From Pleurobrachia bachei (taxonomy: Eukaryota > Ctenophora > Tentaculata > Cydippida > Pleurobrachiidae): DNA of 25,757 bases. The notes below the pieces were generated by a model. That model did not search any database. It was not told where the DNA came from and saw only the letters and a program-made list of their open reading frames with translations. Each line of letters starts with the position of its first letter. Position 1 is the stretch's first letter. Positions 1 through 10,393 of the stretch are shown piece by piece. Location of the stretch: the NCBI GenBank assembly GCA_000695325.1, contig AVPN01000269.1, positions 13,008 through 38,764 of the forward strand, in the 5' to 3' direction. The position numbers and the translations under genes are program-made.

Positions 1-485
1 CTAGTTACCTTGTTGTGTTGTTGTTGGTAACGACAGTAACCATGGCAACCATCCCTAGTTACCTTGTTGTGTTGTTGTTGGTAACGACAGTAACCATGGC
101 AACCACCCCTAGTTACCTTGTTGCGTTGTTGTTGGTAACGACAGTAACCATGGCAACCACCCCTAGTTACCTAGTTGTGTTGTTGTTGGTAACGACAGTA
201 ACCATGGCAACCACCCCTAGTTACCTTGTTGCGTTGTTGTTGGTAACGACAGTAACCATGGCAACCACCCCTAGTTACCTTGTTGCGTTGTTGTTGGCAA
301 CTACAGTAACCATGGCAACCACCCCTAGTTACCTTGTTGTGTTGTTGTTTGTAACGACAGTAACCATGGCAACCACCCCTAGTTACCTTGTTGTGTTGTT
401 GTTGGTAACGACAGTAACCATGGCAACCACCCCTAGTTACATCGTTGTGTTGTTGTTGGTAACGACAGTAACCATGGCAACCACC
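1..485. repeat. 54-bp minisatellite, about nine units
   Basis: About nine head-to-tail copies of a 54-bp unit are visible; the unit core 'accatggcaacc' recurs near 39, 93, 147, 201, 255, 309, 363, 417 and 471. The array reaches the left edge, so its true length is unknown. Because 54 is a multiple of three, the array is open in some frames and looks like an 18-residue repeat protein, but it is better explained as the intron following the last visible LMF2 exon. Read on the minus strand, most units contain AAG/GTAACT, which resembles a 5' splice site. Confidence 0.9.
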
Positions 486-2882
486 ACTGTTCCACAGAGT
501 GACGTCACGCCTATCACAATAGAACACGGCACGGCATGACTGAGGAACCATTTCAATTCAGCGTGGCCGAATGTAATGCTTGCACATTTCCCATCCTGAC
601 CCAGGTTGAATAGGGTCTTCAGGAGATACCCAGTACCAGCGAGGGTTAATAGAACTGACAGGGTAGGGAGACACCTGTACAGAGTGAGAGAGAGTTAGAG
701 AGGGGTGGAAGACAACAAAAAATAATGAGAGGTAGGGATAACCCCAACAGCATCTAGATTTCCCAGCAGGCCCCATTTCTTACCCTCTAGGGTTGCTCCA
801 AGTATTCCTCACAAACTTCACGGGAGCCATGACAACTGCTTTCAGGAGTCTCCATGGCAACTTGACCAGTACAGCGAGGGCACCTAGACCCCCGTTAGAG
901 ATGGGAGATAGGTACTTGATGAGTGTGGAGGCAGCAGGGAGATGGGTATCATTCAGGGATGTTATACACAGGGCACATGTTAGGATGTTGAAGAAGTTGT
1001 AGTTACCAGTTAACATGATTGCAAACATCAGAAACACCTAGATGGGAGGGGGTCACATGTTCAGAGATATTGCACGTTCAGAGTGGAGGGTTTGAAGAGA
1101 ATACAGAACCAGGGAAAATAAGTTTAGTAAGAATTTCTTAGGGACGGAAAGTGAGAGGGAGGAATCACATGTTACATGTCCCAATTTAGAGTCGATGGAG
1201 ACACAGAACCAGGGAAATTAGTTTCAAATATAGAACACTGTACCTGAGCGTAAACACCGAGTGCCCTAATGGCAGGGACAGGAACAAAGAAGAGGAAGGG
1301 GAAGATGATCTCTATTAGGTAGGCTCCTACAGTTTCCAGTTGGTGTATACAGTCAGGGGTCTGGTGTGCATACCACGCTAACGGGGTCGGTACACACTGA
1401 CAGATGGAGATTATGGGTTAGGAGTTAGTTTTGGTTACTGTTACGGTCTGATTCTGACAAATAATGTCTCCATGGCCCAGGTGTGTCTGTTAATATGTCT
1501 GTGAACATGCCTGATCCCTCTCCTACCTGACTCTCGTAATGCCAGTTCATTGCAGTAAGGCCCCACCAAGCGGGGCAGTTACTGGTTAGTTTCACCACAC
1601 CCGAGGCAAACATGAGCCTGAATGAAAGCCACCGGACCACCCACAGAGATATGAAGTCTTGGGGGCTTCTGTAGAATGTGGGGCGACAAGGGTTAATAGA
1701 TGGAATGTGCAGGTGGGGAGAGAAGGGTTAATAGGGAATATGTAAGCGTGAAGACATGTGTTACCCCGGTGAGTGCGAGTAGGTTCACTCCTCACCCGAT
1801 ACACAACACCATTTTTACACCAATAGAGCATATGTGCATGAGGAGACTTGGGTCAATAGGGATCAGGAGTATGTAGGTGGAAGGCAATATCAGCACATGA
1901 GATGGGTGTTTGGAATAGGACCCTGTATACTACACTAACCCGGATTTGTTGGGGAAGAGTGGTGCAACTAGGGTGCTAAGAAAGGTCGCCTCCAGAAGCA
2001 GGATATCCCATTGGAACCACATGAACGTTCTACCAACCTGGGAGAGGGAGGGTAAGGGGTTAAATATACCGGATCTTGACTGGAGAGAAAAGGGTTACAA
2101 TCTCAAGAGAAAGGGAGGTTACAGTCTGAATCTGATAACTGTGAAACTAGGTAGAAACAGTTTGTCAAGATCTATTATCAAAAGAGAGTGCTATACCTGA
2201 TAGACACTGAAATACAGCCCACCAAGTAGAGCGTATGCAGGGCTGACTCTCAGGACAGGGAAGGCAGTCAGTAACCCAGCTACCACAATCCCCAGTACAC
2301 ACACCATCTCTGTAGTGTGGGGATAGTAGGTGTTAGGTTGATAGATTGAAGTTGCTTTAGAGACAGGTGCTACTGACAAATAACATGGTTCAAGTTCTCC
2401 CTCTCCCTCTTTTACATGAGACCCGGGCCATGGAACAGTGGTCATGGCTGGTGTACTTACCTGCAGTTGCCTGTAAGGGTGTATCCAGAATTTGTGCTAT
2501 CGTCTTTACACTAAATCCCCTGGGTGTGGCCTGGTGAGCGGGCATAACTCCACCAATACCATACAACCCTGAAATGTAGAGGGTGTTTAGTTTTACAACC
2601 ACCGGACATGTCATCTAGTTAGTACAAGAAGGATTCTCGCGGATATGGTACAACTTTATCACACAACTTGAAGCACCATAATATCCCAAGAGGAACACAG
2701 GTATTACCTGGCCACTGAGTGTAGAGTGAGGCGAATGCAGCGAGATGGCACAGAGCCATTAGACAGAGAAACCAGTTCTTCACCCTACTACTAGGACACG
2801 GTGGGGGTTCTACCCTTCCCACTGGGTCACCCTTTTTAGTCTTTTGGGTCGTTTGAGTCTCATCCATTACTTTGACACCCAT
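441..2882 (-). CDS. LMF2: LMF2-type lipase maturation factor, N-terminal part (exons 1-8)
   Basis: Multi-pass ER membrane protein of the lipase maturation factor family, which assists folding of secreted lipases. Eight coding exons in consistent phase: 2882-2708, 2568-2461, 2309-2197, 2037-1940, 1668-1527, 1396-1244, 1037-784 and 674 to about 441. They give about 426 residues of a family usually near 700, so the 3' half lies left of the window. Recognisable blocks in order: first TM segment followed by [11 protein letters not shown] (about 50-61); FQWD (140-143); a strongly conserved [16 protein letters not shown] block (177-192) followed by [10 protein letters not shown]; a [12 protein letters not shown]-type segment in exon 6; and [11 protein letters not shown] (273-283). 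These match LMF2 better than LMF1. The start at 2882 follows a splice-acceptor-like CTCTAG three nt upstream; the Met at 2867 is an alternative. The last donor (T/GTAACT at 441/440) is tentative because it lies in the minisatellite. Confidence 0.92.
1042..1243. repeat. Imperfect internal duplication in an LMF2 intron
   Basis: The intron between LMF2 exons 6 and 7 contains two related segments about 100 bp apart. Each has 'acagaaccagggaaa' followed by a 'tagttt'-like stretch (near 1103 and 1202), with 'tcacatgtt' recurring nearby. No coding potential is seen. Confidence 0.5.
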
Positions 2883-3184
2883 CCGCTAGAGAACATGGGC
2901 GAGGGTGTTAATATTTGAAACATGTTTGTGTGCTAAGATTCAGAATTGATGATATAGCTGTTAAAATTAATCTCAAATGTTCTACTGGAATCGTAACAAA
3001 AAATATTTATTAGTCACACACATACTCACACAACACTCACATAAAGAACCCTTAGAAAACTGCTTAACTATCTTTGAATGTCTCTATGAAAGGAACAATC
3101 AAGGAGAGCCAATAGAAAACCAAACAGGTACACACACAAACACTAGTGAGATGGAAATGATAAACCCTCAAATAACCTATGTAA
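2883..3184. other. Intergenic gap NPRL3-LMF2 with poly(A) signal
   Basis: About 300 bp, AT-rich, between the NPRL3 stop and the LMF2 start. It holds a minus-strand AATAAA at 3011-3006, about 175 nt after the NPRL3 stop. A plus-strand open frame here (2977-3213) has no recognisable features and is not called. A minus-strand CTCTAG acceptor-like site lies three nt before the LMF2 ATG. Confidence 0.6.
3006..3011 (-). other. Poly(A) signal of NPRL3
   Basis: Minus-strand AATAAA about 175 nt beyond the NPRL3 stop; the only consensus hexamer in the gap. Confidence 0.55.
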
Positions 3185-4753
3185 TCAGTAAAGGTTGGTT
3201 GGGTGCCGGATAGTCACTAAAAACTCGCTAAATGTCGTTATGACATCATGGAGATCAAATGTCTGCAGATTTGTTCTCCACAGTATTTCCTCGGACGTCC
3301 TGCCTGTGTTAGCGTGGGGGAGGACCTTGGCAAAGTTAGTCAGCACAGTGGCAGGGACATCTTTCATCTTCAAGGCACGGTTCTGGGAGGGAGATAGATA
3401 GTGTTCGAAGTGTTTGTTCTTGATTTCATCCGATATTGGGACCCCTCTAGTTAGACTCGGGTAACTGATCTTCCTATCCTGTTGAGATTGACACATATCC
3501 TGTACAGCACCAGGAGCAGCCACACATGTATCATGGGCAGGCTTTATATAGACATGGGCAAACAATTGAACCAGCAACCGTCGTCTTAGTAACCAAATCA
3601 CAATGAGTCGGTAACTATCAATAGTTTCCCGGTCACTAAAACAATCTAGAATGTCACTGAGGATAGTCCGCTGGGAAAACTTGGCGAGCTCGATATAGAA
3701 ATCAAACTTTTTGAACTCCTCCTGGAATGAACGTGCCATCTCCGGGTATTCTGTAACACTAACATGATGTGATACCATGTACTCATTGGTCGTTACAATA
3801 GGGAAGATAATGATAGCTTTCCGCCACTGCACCAGTGCCACTACGATCCTACACACCTCTTGAAAATCAATATCAATACTCAGAGCTATGTCCTTTAGAC
3901 TCCTGAAGTAGGGTTTGGGAAGGTCAAGGAGCATTATCAATGAGGGACAACTATCACAGTTTAGAGACTCTTTGATGTCTTTGGGAGACTCTAGCAGTAC
4001 AAAGGTTTCAAATGGTGCCACTGCTGTCCTTGTGGCTGTATTGACCGTGTCAGGACCAGTCTGGAGAAAGAAGCTGAAGTTGATGGTGTTGTTGATCAGG
4101 ATCTTAGCAGATCGATGGGTCTTGATGTCATCATAGACACTCTTCAAGACTATTGCAAGATCAATCTGACACCCAACCATTCTATCAAAGGGGCAATGCT
4201 CTGTGATGACCTGTTTAGAATCATCCACTTTCAGGACATCAATATTCTCCTGACCAGGGATATCCTCCTCACTATAGATCTGGTCTATAACTTTGAGGTT
4301 CTCTGTCAGGTAACTACAGGTCCTCTCTTCATAGGATAGAGCTACTGACATCCTGGTTGAGAGGGCCAGGAGGGACTCAACAATAGATCTGGGTATATTC
4401 CTCTCAACTACGAACACCACGTTATACTTGTAGGTACTCTCTGTCCCTGCCATGAAGGGGTATCCTATGAAGAGGAGAGAATCAACTGAAACCACCATCT
4501 TCCTGCCACATGCATCACTAGATTTGGGAATCAGGAGACCCTGGAGAGAGGAATCACGGAGGTCGTCCAGGAGGTCCTTACTGGTTTGTATCTTGGGTGG
4601 GGGCTGGTTACCTCGGGGGAATATACCCGTGGAGATGGTCCTATCTTCATTTCTGTTGTCCACGTCGTGAGGGTATCTGAAGTAGACCTTGGGGCCCTTC
4701 ATCGCGTTAACTACAAAGATAACGGAGAGGAACCTGTCCAACTCAGCTGACAT
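3185..4753 (-). CDS. NPRL3: NPRL3, GATOR1 complex subunit
   Basis: Subunit of GATOR1 (with DEPDC5 and NPRL2), the GTPase-activating complex for RagA/B that shuts down mTORC1 on lysosomes when amino acids are low. A single 522-residue exon, close to the roughly 570 residues of the vertebrate protein. The N-terminus (about 8-28) has the hydrophobic beta-strand followed by KVYFRYP that opens the NPR3 longin domain. Residues about 75-100 carry the CGRKMVVSVDSLLFIGYP block, matching the family's CGQKF...F.GHP segment. The C-terminus has the conserved YLSPSQ...ILWRTNL...FSEFLVTIRHP region. The upstream neighbour is glomulin (gap 250 nt) and the downstream neighbour is LMF2, all on one strand. An acceptor-like ATCTCTAG lies 11 nt before the ATG. 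Absence of introns is notable because the neighbours are spliced. Confidence 0.9.
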   Translation of the reverse strand: MSAELDRFLSVIFVVNAMKGPKVYFRYPHDVDNRNEDRTISTGIFPRGNQPPPKIQTSKDLLDDLRDSSLQGLLIPKSSDACGRKMVVSVDSLLFIGYPFMAGTESTYKYNVVFVVERNIPRSIVESLLALSTRMSVALSYEERTCSYLTENLKVIDQIYSEEDIPGQENIDVLKVDDSKQVITEHCPFDRMVGCQIDLAIVLKSVYDDIKTHRSAKILINNTINFSFFLQTGPDTVNTATRTAVAPFETFVLLESPKDIKESLNCDSCPSLIMLLDLPKPYFRSLKDIALSIDIDFQEVCRIVVALVQWRKAIIIFPIVTTNEYMVSHHVSVTEYPEMARSFQEEFKKFDFYIELAKFSQRTILSDILDCFSDRETIDSYRLIVIWLLRRRLLVQLFAHVYIKPAHDTCVAAPGAVQDMCQSQQDRKISYPSLTRGVPISDEIKNKHFEHYLSPSQNRALKMKDVPATVLTNFAKVLPHANTGRTSEEILWRTNLQTFDLHDVITTFSEFLVTIRHPTNLY

Positions 4754-5003
4754 GATGATGGATTCTAGAGATCTTGATAATAGAGAGAGTTAGATGATGG
4801 AATGATGATCTAGAGAGGCTGCAACCGTGGTGAATCAGACGTTGTTGGGAGGTAGGGAATTTCTGGAGTTGATATACATCCTAGATGGAGAGGATTAGGG
4901 TTAGACAGATTAACTTGGATTACCAAAACGTTAATAAAACGCGAGATAGTTTATGGAAATGGGGTATCAATTAAAAGCAATAAAGTACAAAAATGTTAAA
5001 ATT

Positions 5004-6533
5004 CTAAACTCCCTTCCGTTCACCAAGAACAGCTAATCTAAACTTTACTAAATCCAACCGACACAAGGCCACCTCTACAGCTGTATCACGTTCCTTTTGA
5101 GATGGCTCCTTGACCACCTCGCCCAATACCGACACACTCATCTCGCCCTGGCCCTGAGGGGGTGCTGGAGGGGAGCTCTTCGGAGCCCTTAGTTCCATCT
5201 CCTTGAGCTGCACCAGACCCTCCACTGTTTTAACGAACCCTGTTGAGGTTTCAGAGGGGAGGAGGTAGAGAAGGGAGAGGGTTGCTAACAGTTTACTGCT
5301 TTTCTCTAACACATCAAAAGGCTCTTCACTAAGGATAAAAGATAGGATTCGTTTCGAAGCCGATCTAGCACACTCTTTTGTTTGGATATCACCCCCCTGA
5401 ACTGATCAATAAAAAACCCAGAAATATCGGGGGATGAATCAGATATGAATCGTTCACACATTTTCAATAGGGCGGATGTCTTTAGTTTACTAAGTATCGC
5501 CCGTGCAGTTCTGACACCCTGTTGTCTGACCGTCTCACTAGGATTACTGACCCCCATCTCCAGGATCCGCCTCACAACATCTTCCAGATCAGAGGTGTTA
5601 GGAGGGGTGTCAGAGAGGGTGGTGAGAGTGTTGGAGAAGTGGTGAACAACATCCAGTGCTTGATGGGAGGAATCCTCGTGAGCCGGTTGGTGAGAAAAGA
5701 AAGAGAGGAGCCAGGGGAGAGTAGTTTTAAAGACATAGGATGGGTTATAAACTAGTGGCATGTGATCTGGTATAGAGTTGACCACTATAATCGATATAAC
5801 ATCATCAACATCATCATCATCATCTGATTTGGAACAGTTCCTCAGCACGCTGGCCAAGTCAAGTTGAAACTTTGGAAGAATGTTCATAACAGCAGGTGAC
5901 AATTTAGGTTCCGTTTGGCGGATAATATACCGCAATACCTCCCTAAACTCCTCAACACATGAACTTTTCAAATCAAACGTCCGTAAACACTCCATTAGAG
6001 AGCTGTAAACAGGGTCCAATACATCTTTATCTTGACACTGGGAACATATCTCACTCTCCCTTAGTACCCGAGGTAGTGTCTCGGCCAGCCAGGCACTGTT
6101 GTACGGTAGGGTGAGGTCGAACAAAGGGAGGAGGATAGGGAGGGAGAAGAGGCAGCAGGGTGAGAGTGAGAGTTGTTCAGAGCACACCAACACTAATTCC
6201 TTGTTGGGACAGGACTCTCTGATGCTAGTTATTATTGGGGTGTGACATATAGGATCAAAGTTGGGGTGGAGCTTTCTCAGTACAGGTATCAAGTCCATTG
6301 TGAGATCGTTTAGAGTACTGCCAGTATTTTCCTTTACAAACCTTCCCAACTCTGTCAGATCCATACATGATTCTGAAACGAAGGGAGTGGATTTAAATGA
6401 GATCTATGACTTGGAAGTGGGTTTGAAATACGGTGTATGGATAGTAATATAGTTCTGTTTGAAACCTACCTAGTTTGAGAAGGGGCAGGTCTGTGTTTAT
6501 ATCATTAGAAAGCTCTTCCTCTACAGAAGCCAT
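5004..6533 (-). CDS. GLMN: Glomulin (HEAT-like regulator of cullin-RING ligases), one frame break
   Basis: Glomulin binds RBX1 and masks its E2 site, restraining cullin-RING ligases. Exon 1 is 6533-6470 (21 codons, donor G/GTAGGT); exon 2 starts at 6372 after TTTCAG in matching phase and runs to 5306 in one frame. The C-terminal part continues in another frame to 5004. The protein is an all-helical, Leu-rich chain with a long acidic patch (near 5810-5825). Family resemblance is clearest in the C-terminal third: a segment ending RLRNESYLLSLVKSL, then LLATLSLLYLL, then a SVSVLGE...DTAVEVALCRLDLVKFRL tail, paralleling the human ISLLDLVLF / ASLNLLRYL / SVSGEE...LHSALFTFDLIESVL blocks. The frame break is either one missing A in the AAAA run at 5316-5319 or a 74-nt intron (5402-5329). 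Length after either repair is about 480, against about 594 in human. Distant homology, hence moderate confidence. Confidence 0.72.
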
Positions 6534-6657
6534 GATCACTATATCATAATGGGTTGTGGTTAGCAACTTTTGGAGGACAATAGAATGGAAGGAATCAACG
6601 AATCAAACATCTAAAAACACAAAATCATTTTAAAAGTAACACAAACTGTAACTAAGA

Positions 6658-7667
6658 TTACTCTCTTTTGGCCATAACAATTTGAAAGGTAATCTTGCCA
6701 TCCCTAACAAACTCCTCCCTTGCCTTAAAGAACATTGGGTCCGATCCCTCTAGTTTGAACTCAGTAACTTTTCCCCTCTTGGCGATATTACACTTGATGC
6801 AGTGTGAATCTAGATCCTCCCCACCACAGTATACCAGTCCATTCCTGCTCAATGCCCCCTCCATCTCCTCTCTAGACAGGACTGTACTCATTGAGTTGAG
6901 CCGCATGAACTCAGAGACATCCTCTAGAGGGACCTTCCTCAGGAAGTCAGTGGTAACTAGGACACCGGTACCAGGTTCCAAAACCCCGTTGACCTCCCTT
7001 AACACATCGTCTATTCGGTGGTGGGCATAGAAAATGGAGGTTTGCATAACAACATGTGTGAATGGAGCGAGGGATTTAACTGCTTCAGGTATCTCATAAT
7101 AAGATCCACAGTGAAACTCTGCCCTGATATCTGGGTACCTCTCTTTGTAAGAGGCAAGATACTGGTTGGCCCTCTCAACATGCCCATCAGCCAGATCCAC
7201 CCCCACTACTGTAGCACTTGTAGTGACGGCTATATCTAGTGCAGGTGCTCCCTTTCCACACCCTAGATCCAGTACCTTGGAGGTGGCCGTGATAGAGGAT
7301 ATCTCTGCTAGCCGGGCCGTCATGTTTCTAGCGCTCTCCCCGACTGTCTCAGAGCCGGTCCGGTAGTACCCGATTGTTATGTAGCCAGTGTCATCAAACA
7401 TGATGTCCATAGCATCTGGGTACAAAGAGGGGGTTGGAAATTGAAACACGCCGACTATCTGGAGTGACAACAGTCAACAACCCGTCATGCCTAACGCTGG
7501 GTACTAATTCGAAATTAGTAATTCCATTCTCTAATCCCAAAGTGCCCTATTTTGTCCTGTAGCTACCCCAATTACCAAACTAACTTACTAGTGAACTTAC
7601 TACTTCCAGCTCGCATGTTCCATTTCGATTTCAAAGCATCCAAACGCTCCTGGTCAGTTGTTGCCAT
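6658..7667 (-). CDS. Class I SAM-dependent methyltransferase, copy 1
   Basis: Two exons: 7667-7601 (22 codons, donor A/GTAAGT) and 7415-6658 (acceptor CCCAG), phases agreeing, giving 274 residues. Rossmann-fold methyltransferase of the small-molecule type: motif I LDLGCGKG at about 71-78, the acidic end of beta-2 VVGVDLA at about 92-98 that should bind the SAM ribose, and a hydrophobic post-II strand FTHVVMQTSIFY. The N-terminal LDALKSKWN helix and the FDDTGY...GYYRTGSET segment are shared with the neighbouring paralogue. Substrate cannot be read from the sequence; glycine/sarcosine-type N-methyltransferases and UbiE-like enzymes are possible relatives. There is no TM segment or signal peptide, so it is probably cytosolic. 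A clear acceptor TATTTTCAG lies five nt before the ATG. The gene lies 125 nt upstream of glomulin. Confidence 0.87.
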
Positions 7668-8204
7668 GGTTCCTGAAAATAGTATTGATTTCAACAGGAG
7701 GAAACATGATGAAAATGCTTCAGTTGCAGAGAGTTATTGCATTGTTGTTGGATGGTTAATGTACTTTTGTATCGACAACTTACCAAGACAGATAATATGT
7801 TGGACTTCAGATGATCAAGCAGTCATTGCTGTAGAAATGATTGAATGGGGTTATCAGTTATCTAGTAAGTTATATGTCAGGGCGAGGGACTGTGGTTATG
7901 GGACTCAGCACAAAGCAGTGGATGTTAGTGCCTCGCCCTGCGAAGGATTTGGAGACTTCGGAAATTAAAACGACCATACATAAAGAAATCTGAAACTATT
8001 AAAATACTGCCATACAAAAACTAAAAAGTAGAACAAACAAACTCTTACAAAACTAAAATATGAACTTACAAACTTAAAATAGCAAATATTTAATATCTCC
8101 ATTATCTTACAAATACAACAGTATTTTTATTTACAAACTATTTACAATAAAATCAGTCCTCAAGCTAACCTATATCGATACGATAAATACACCCAGAGTG
8201 AAAC
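7668..8204. other. Intergenic gap between tandem methyltransferases
   Basis: About 540 bp with no supported gene. It contains a minus-strand AATAAA (8131-8126), about 75 nt after the stop of the upstream methyltransferase, and AT-rich sequence. The plus-strand open frame 7552-7968 overlaps exon 1 of copy 1 in antisense and shows no family features. Confidence 0.6.
8126..8131 (-). other. Poly(A) signal of methyltransferase copy 2
   Basis: Minus-strand AATAAA about 75 nt after the stop at 8205, in an AT-rich 3' region. Confidence 0.6.
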
Positions 8205-9373
8205 TCAAATCTCTGGATCTTTCCGTGCCATTACAATCTGAAAGGAAACCTTGCCATCCCTAACAGAGTCTGCCCTGACCCTAAAGAACTGAGGGTTGGA
8301 CCCCTCTATCTTCAACTGCTCCACTTTATTCATCTTGGTAGTGTTGCACTTTATGTAATGTGAGTCAAGGTTCTCTCCCCCACAATACACCATCCCATTT
8401 CTCTCCAAAGCAGCATCCATCTCTCCCTTGCTGAGGACTGTTTTCATGTTCATGAACTGTAACAGGTCAGCAACATCTTCTAGAGGTGCTATTCGTTGGA
8501 AGTCAGTGGTAACAAGGACACCTGTACCAGGCTCCAGAACCCCGCTAACCTCCTTCAATATCTCATCGATACGATGATGTCCATAGAATATGGAGGTTTG
8601 CATAACAACATGGGTAAATGGAGCTAGGGATTTAACTGCTTCAGGTATCTCATAATATGATCCACAGTGAAACTCTGCCCTAATATCTGGATACCTCTCT
8701 TTGTAAGAGGCAAGATACTGATTATTTGCTTGTTTAATAAGCCCCTCAGATAGGTCAACTCCCACCACGGTGGATCCAGTAGTAGCGGCTATATCAAGGG
8801 TAGGTGCCCCTGTACCACACCCTAGATCAAGCACTCTGGAGGTGCAGGTAATGTCCGATATCTCTACTAACCGGGCCGTCATGTTTCTAACGCTCTCCCC
8901 AACTGTCTCAGAGCCGGTCCGGTAGTAACCAGAGGTCATGTAGCCAGTATCATCGAACATCGCCCTCATTGCATCTGAAGGAGGTGAGAGATTAGTATTG
9001 GAACTGTGAATTGTTAGTAATCATTCCATTATTCTAGTCAGAGAGAACAACACCATTGCCCTGCTCGACCCTATTTCCTCGCGCCCAGGAGGGTTAGAAT
9101 CTAGAACATAACAACCCCAACAAACAAACCCCACCAAACATACCCCAACAAACATACCCCAACAAACATACCCCAACAAACATACCCCAACAAACATACC
9201 CCAACAAATATACCCCAACAAACATACCCCAACAAACATACCCCAACAAACATACCCCAACAAACATACCCCAACAAACAATAAATAAAATAACCGGTGA
9301 ATGTTGAACTCTCTGCTCTTCCGTTCCACTTAGTTTTCAGTTCCTCTTCATGATCTTCATTATTCGTAGCCAT
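8205..9373 (-). CDS. Class I SAM-dependent methyltransferase, copy 2
   Basis: Tandem paralogue of the gene at 6658-7667. Exon 2 is 8974-8205 (acceptor CTTCAG, phase 1); exon 1 starts at ATG 9373 and encodes MATNNEDHEEELKTKWNGRA, aligning with the first exon of copy 1 (both start MAT and share K-[ST]-KWN-x-RA). The exon 1 donor is uncertain: G/GTTATT at 9295/9294 keeps frame and gives 282 residues, while A/GTTCAA a few codons earlier or one of the GTATGT sites in the adjacent minisatellite would also fit. Motif I is LDLGCGTG and beta-2 ends VVGVDLS; the SYYEIPEAVKSL core is identical to copy 1. Family, substrate and location remarks are as for copy 1. No start-proximal splice acceptor is evident, unlike copy 1. 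Confidence 0.85.
9114..9280. repeat. 14-bp minisatellite in methyltransferase intron
   Basis: About twelve near-perfect copies of the 14-bp unit cataccccaacaaa. The array fills half of the intron of methyltransferase copy 2 and begins about 20 nt beyond the likely exon 1 end. On the minus strand every unit reads GGG/GTATGT, a fair 5' splice-site match. Open frames through it in two minus-strand frames are an effect of the repeat. Confidence 0.9.
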
Positions 9374-9589
9374 GACAACCAATTCCACAGTCTTCACCAA
9401 TCTTCAAATCTGGGAGGAAGATTTGGGTAAAATTAGGGTAAAATTGCTGCTAAATATAACACGTTACTTCATTTCAGTTTCAACACCTTAACGCTATAAA
9501 GTTCTGATCATGGTAAATTTGACAGATGTATGTGATCCTTAGCCTATATTTCAGATAGAAATTGAACAGAATATCGAGGAGAGGGAGAG

Positions 9590-9630
<41 letters not shown>

Positions 9631-10393
9631 AGATTGTAGAAGAAATCGATAGAGGTCTCGATGGCTCCACCTGGTGTGTGTTGCATTATATATTGTAGCG
9701 TCAACATTTATTAGAGGAGGCAGTTATAGGAATAGGATACAAAGTAGGATTTCTCTCTCGAGTGTCACCCTCCACTGATCTCAAGGGCACAAAGAAGTTC
9801 CCGGTAGCTGGTGATAGGGCATTTTTAGGGGGCCGCTCCAGCACATGTACTATGAAGTATACAAGCTCATTCTCAGTCAACAATCTCAGGCGGCTTTTTA
9901 CGTTCATTACAGTGCATTCCATATTTCTGTCAGACAGCTGTAATACAGCTGTCAGATTTCAGTATTTTGTTTTGATGGTCCAGAGGGGGGGGGTTCAGTG
10001 GTATTTCTTTCAAATCTGGTGGAGATTAGTTATCGATCCCCCTCTCTCTATCGCTTCTGACACTCTCCTTTTCTCCGTTTCGCACATTTTTCTGAGATTC
10101 GTTTAACCATGAGACGAGTGAACCAGGTGGATAAACGATGAGGTTCTATATATCTTTCTCTCACTCTCCTCCCTCTATCTCTCTCTTTCTCTCACTCTCC
10201 TCTATCTCCCCCAAACTCTCTTTCACTCTATCTCTATCTCTCTTTCTCAATTCTCACTCTATCGTTCTCTCTCTCTCTCCCTCTCTCTATTTCATTTCTT
10301 TAACTTTTCCCATTCTTTGTTCTGCTAATGACAGACACCACGTAACCTGAACTACAAGTTTCATTAAATATATTTGACGCCTCCAATAGAGCC
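9374..10393. other. Divergent intergenic region with GA and CT tracts
   Basis: About 1 kb between the minus-strand methyltransferase start and the plus-strand receptor start; presumably it holds both promoters. It contains a polypurine (GA)n tract at about 9581-9628, a run of nine G near 9985, and a CT-rich polypyrimidine stretch at about 10150-10300. An AT-rich 'ttaaatatattt' lies about 25-35 nt before the receptor ATG, too close to call a TATA box confidently. No RNA gene or credible ORF is recognised. Confidence 0.6.
9581..9628. repeat. (GA)n microsatellite
   Basis: Nearly pure GA dinucleotide run with one 'gcg' interruption, in the divergent intergenic region. Confidence 0.9.

Noticed and set aside
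15-539. Long open frames on both strands through the 54-bp repeat (18-residue repeat 'protein')
   Set aside because: The unit length is a multiple of three, which keeps frames open without selection, and the region is the expected LMF2 intron and exon end on the minus strand.
1946-2200. Plus-strand 84-codon open frame
   Set aside because: Antisense to LMF2 exon 4 (FQWD block) and its intron.
7552-7968. 138-codon plus-strand open frame
   Set aside because: Overlaps exon 1 of methyltransferase copy 1 in antisense, and no recognisable motif is present.
9114-9280. CRISPR-like direct-repeat array
   Set aside because: 14-bp units without spacers in a eukaryotic intron; a simple minisatellite.
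9021-9400. Two overlapping minus-strand open frames rich in YVCWGMFVG repeats
   Set aside because: Produced by the 14-bp minisatellite inside the methyltransferase intron. Only the first part (MATNNEDHEEEL...) is real exon 1.
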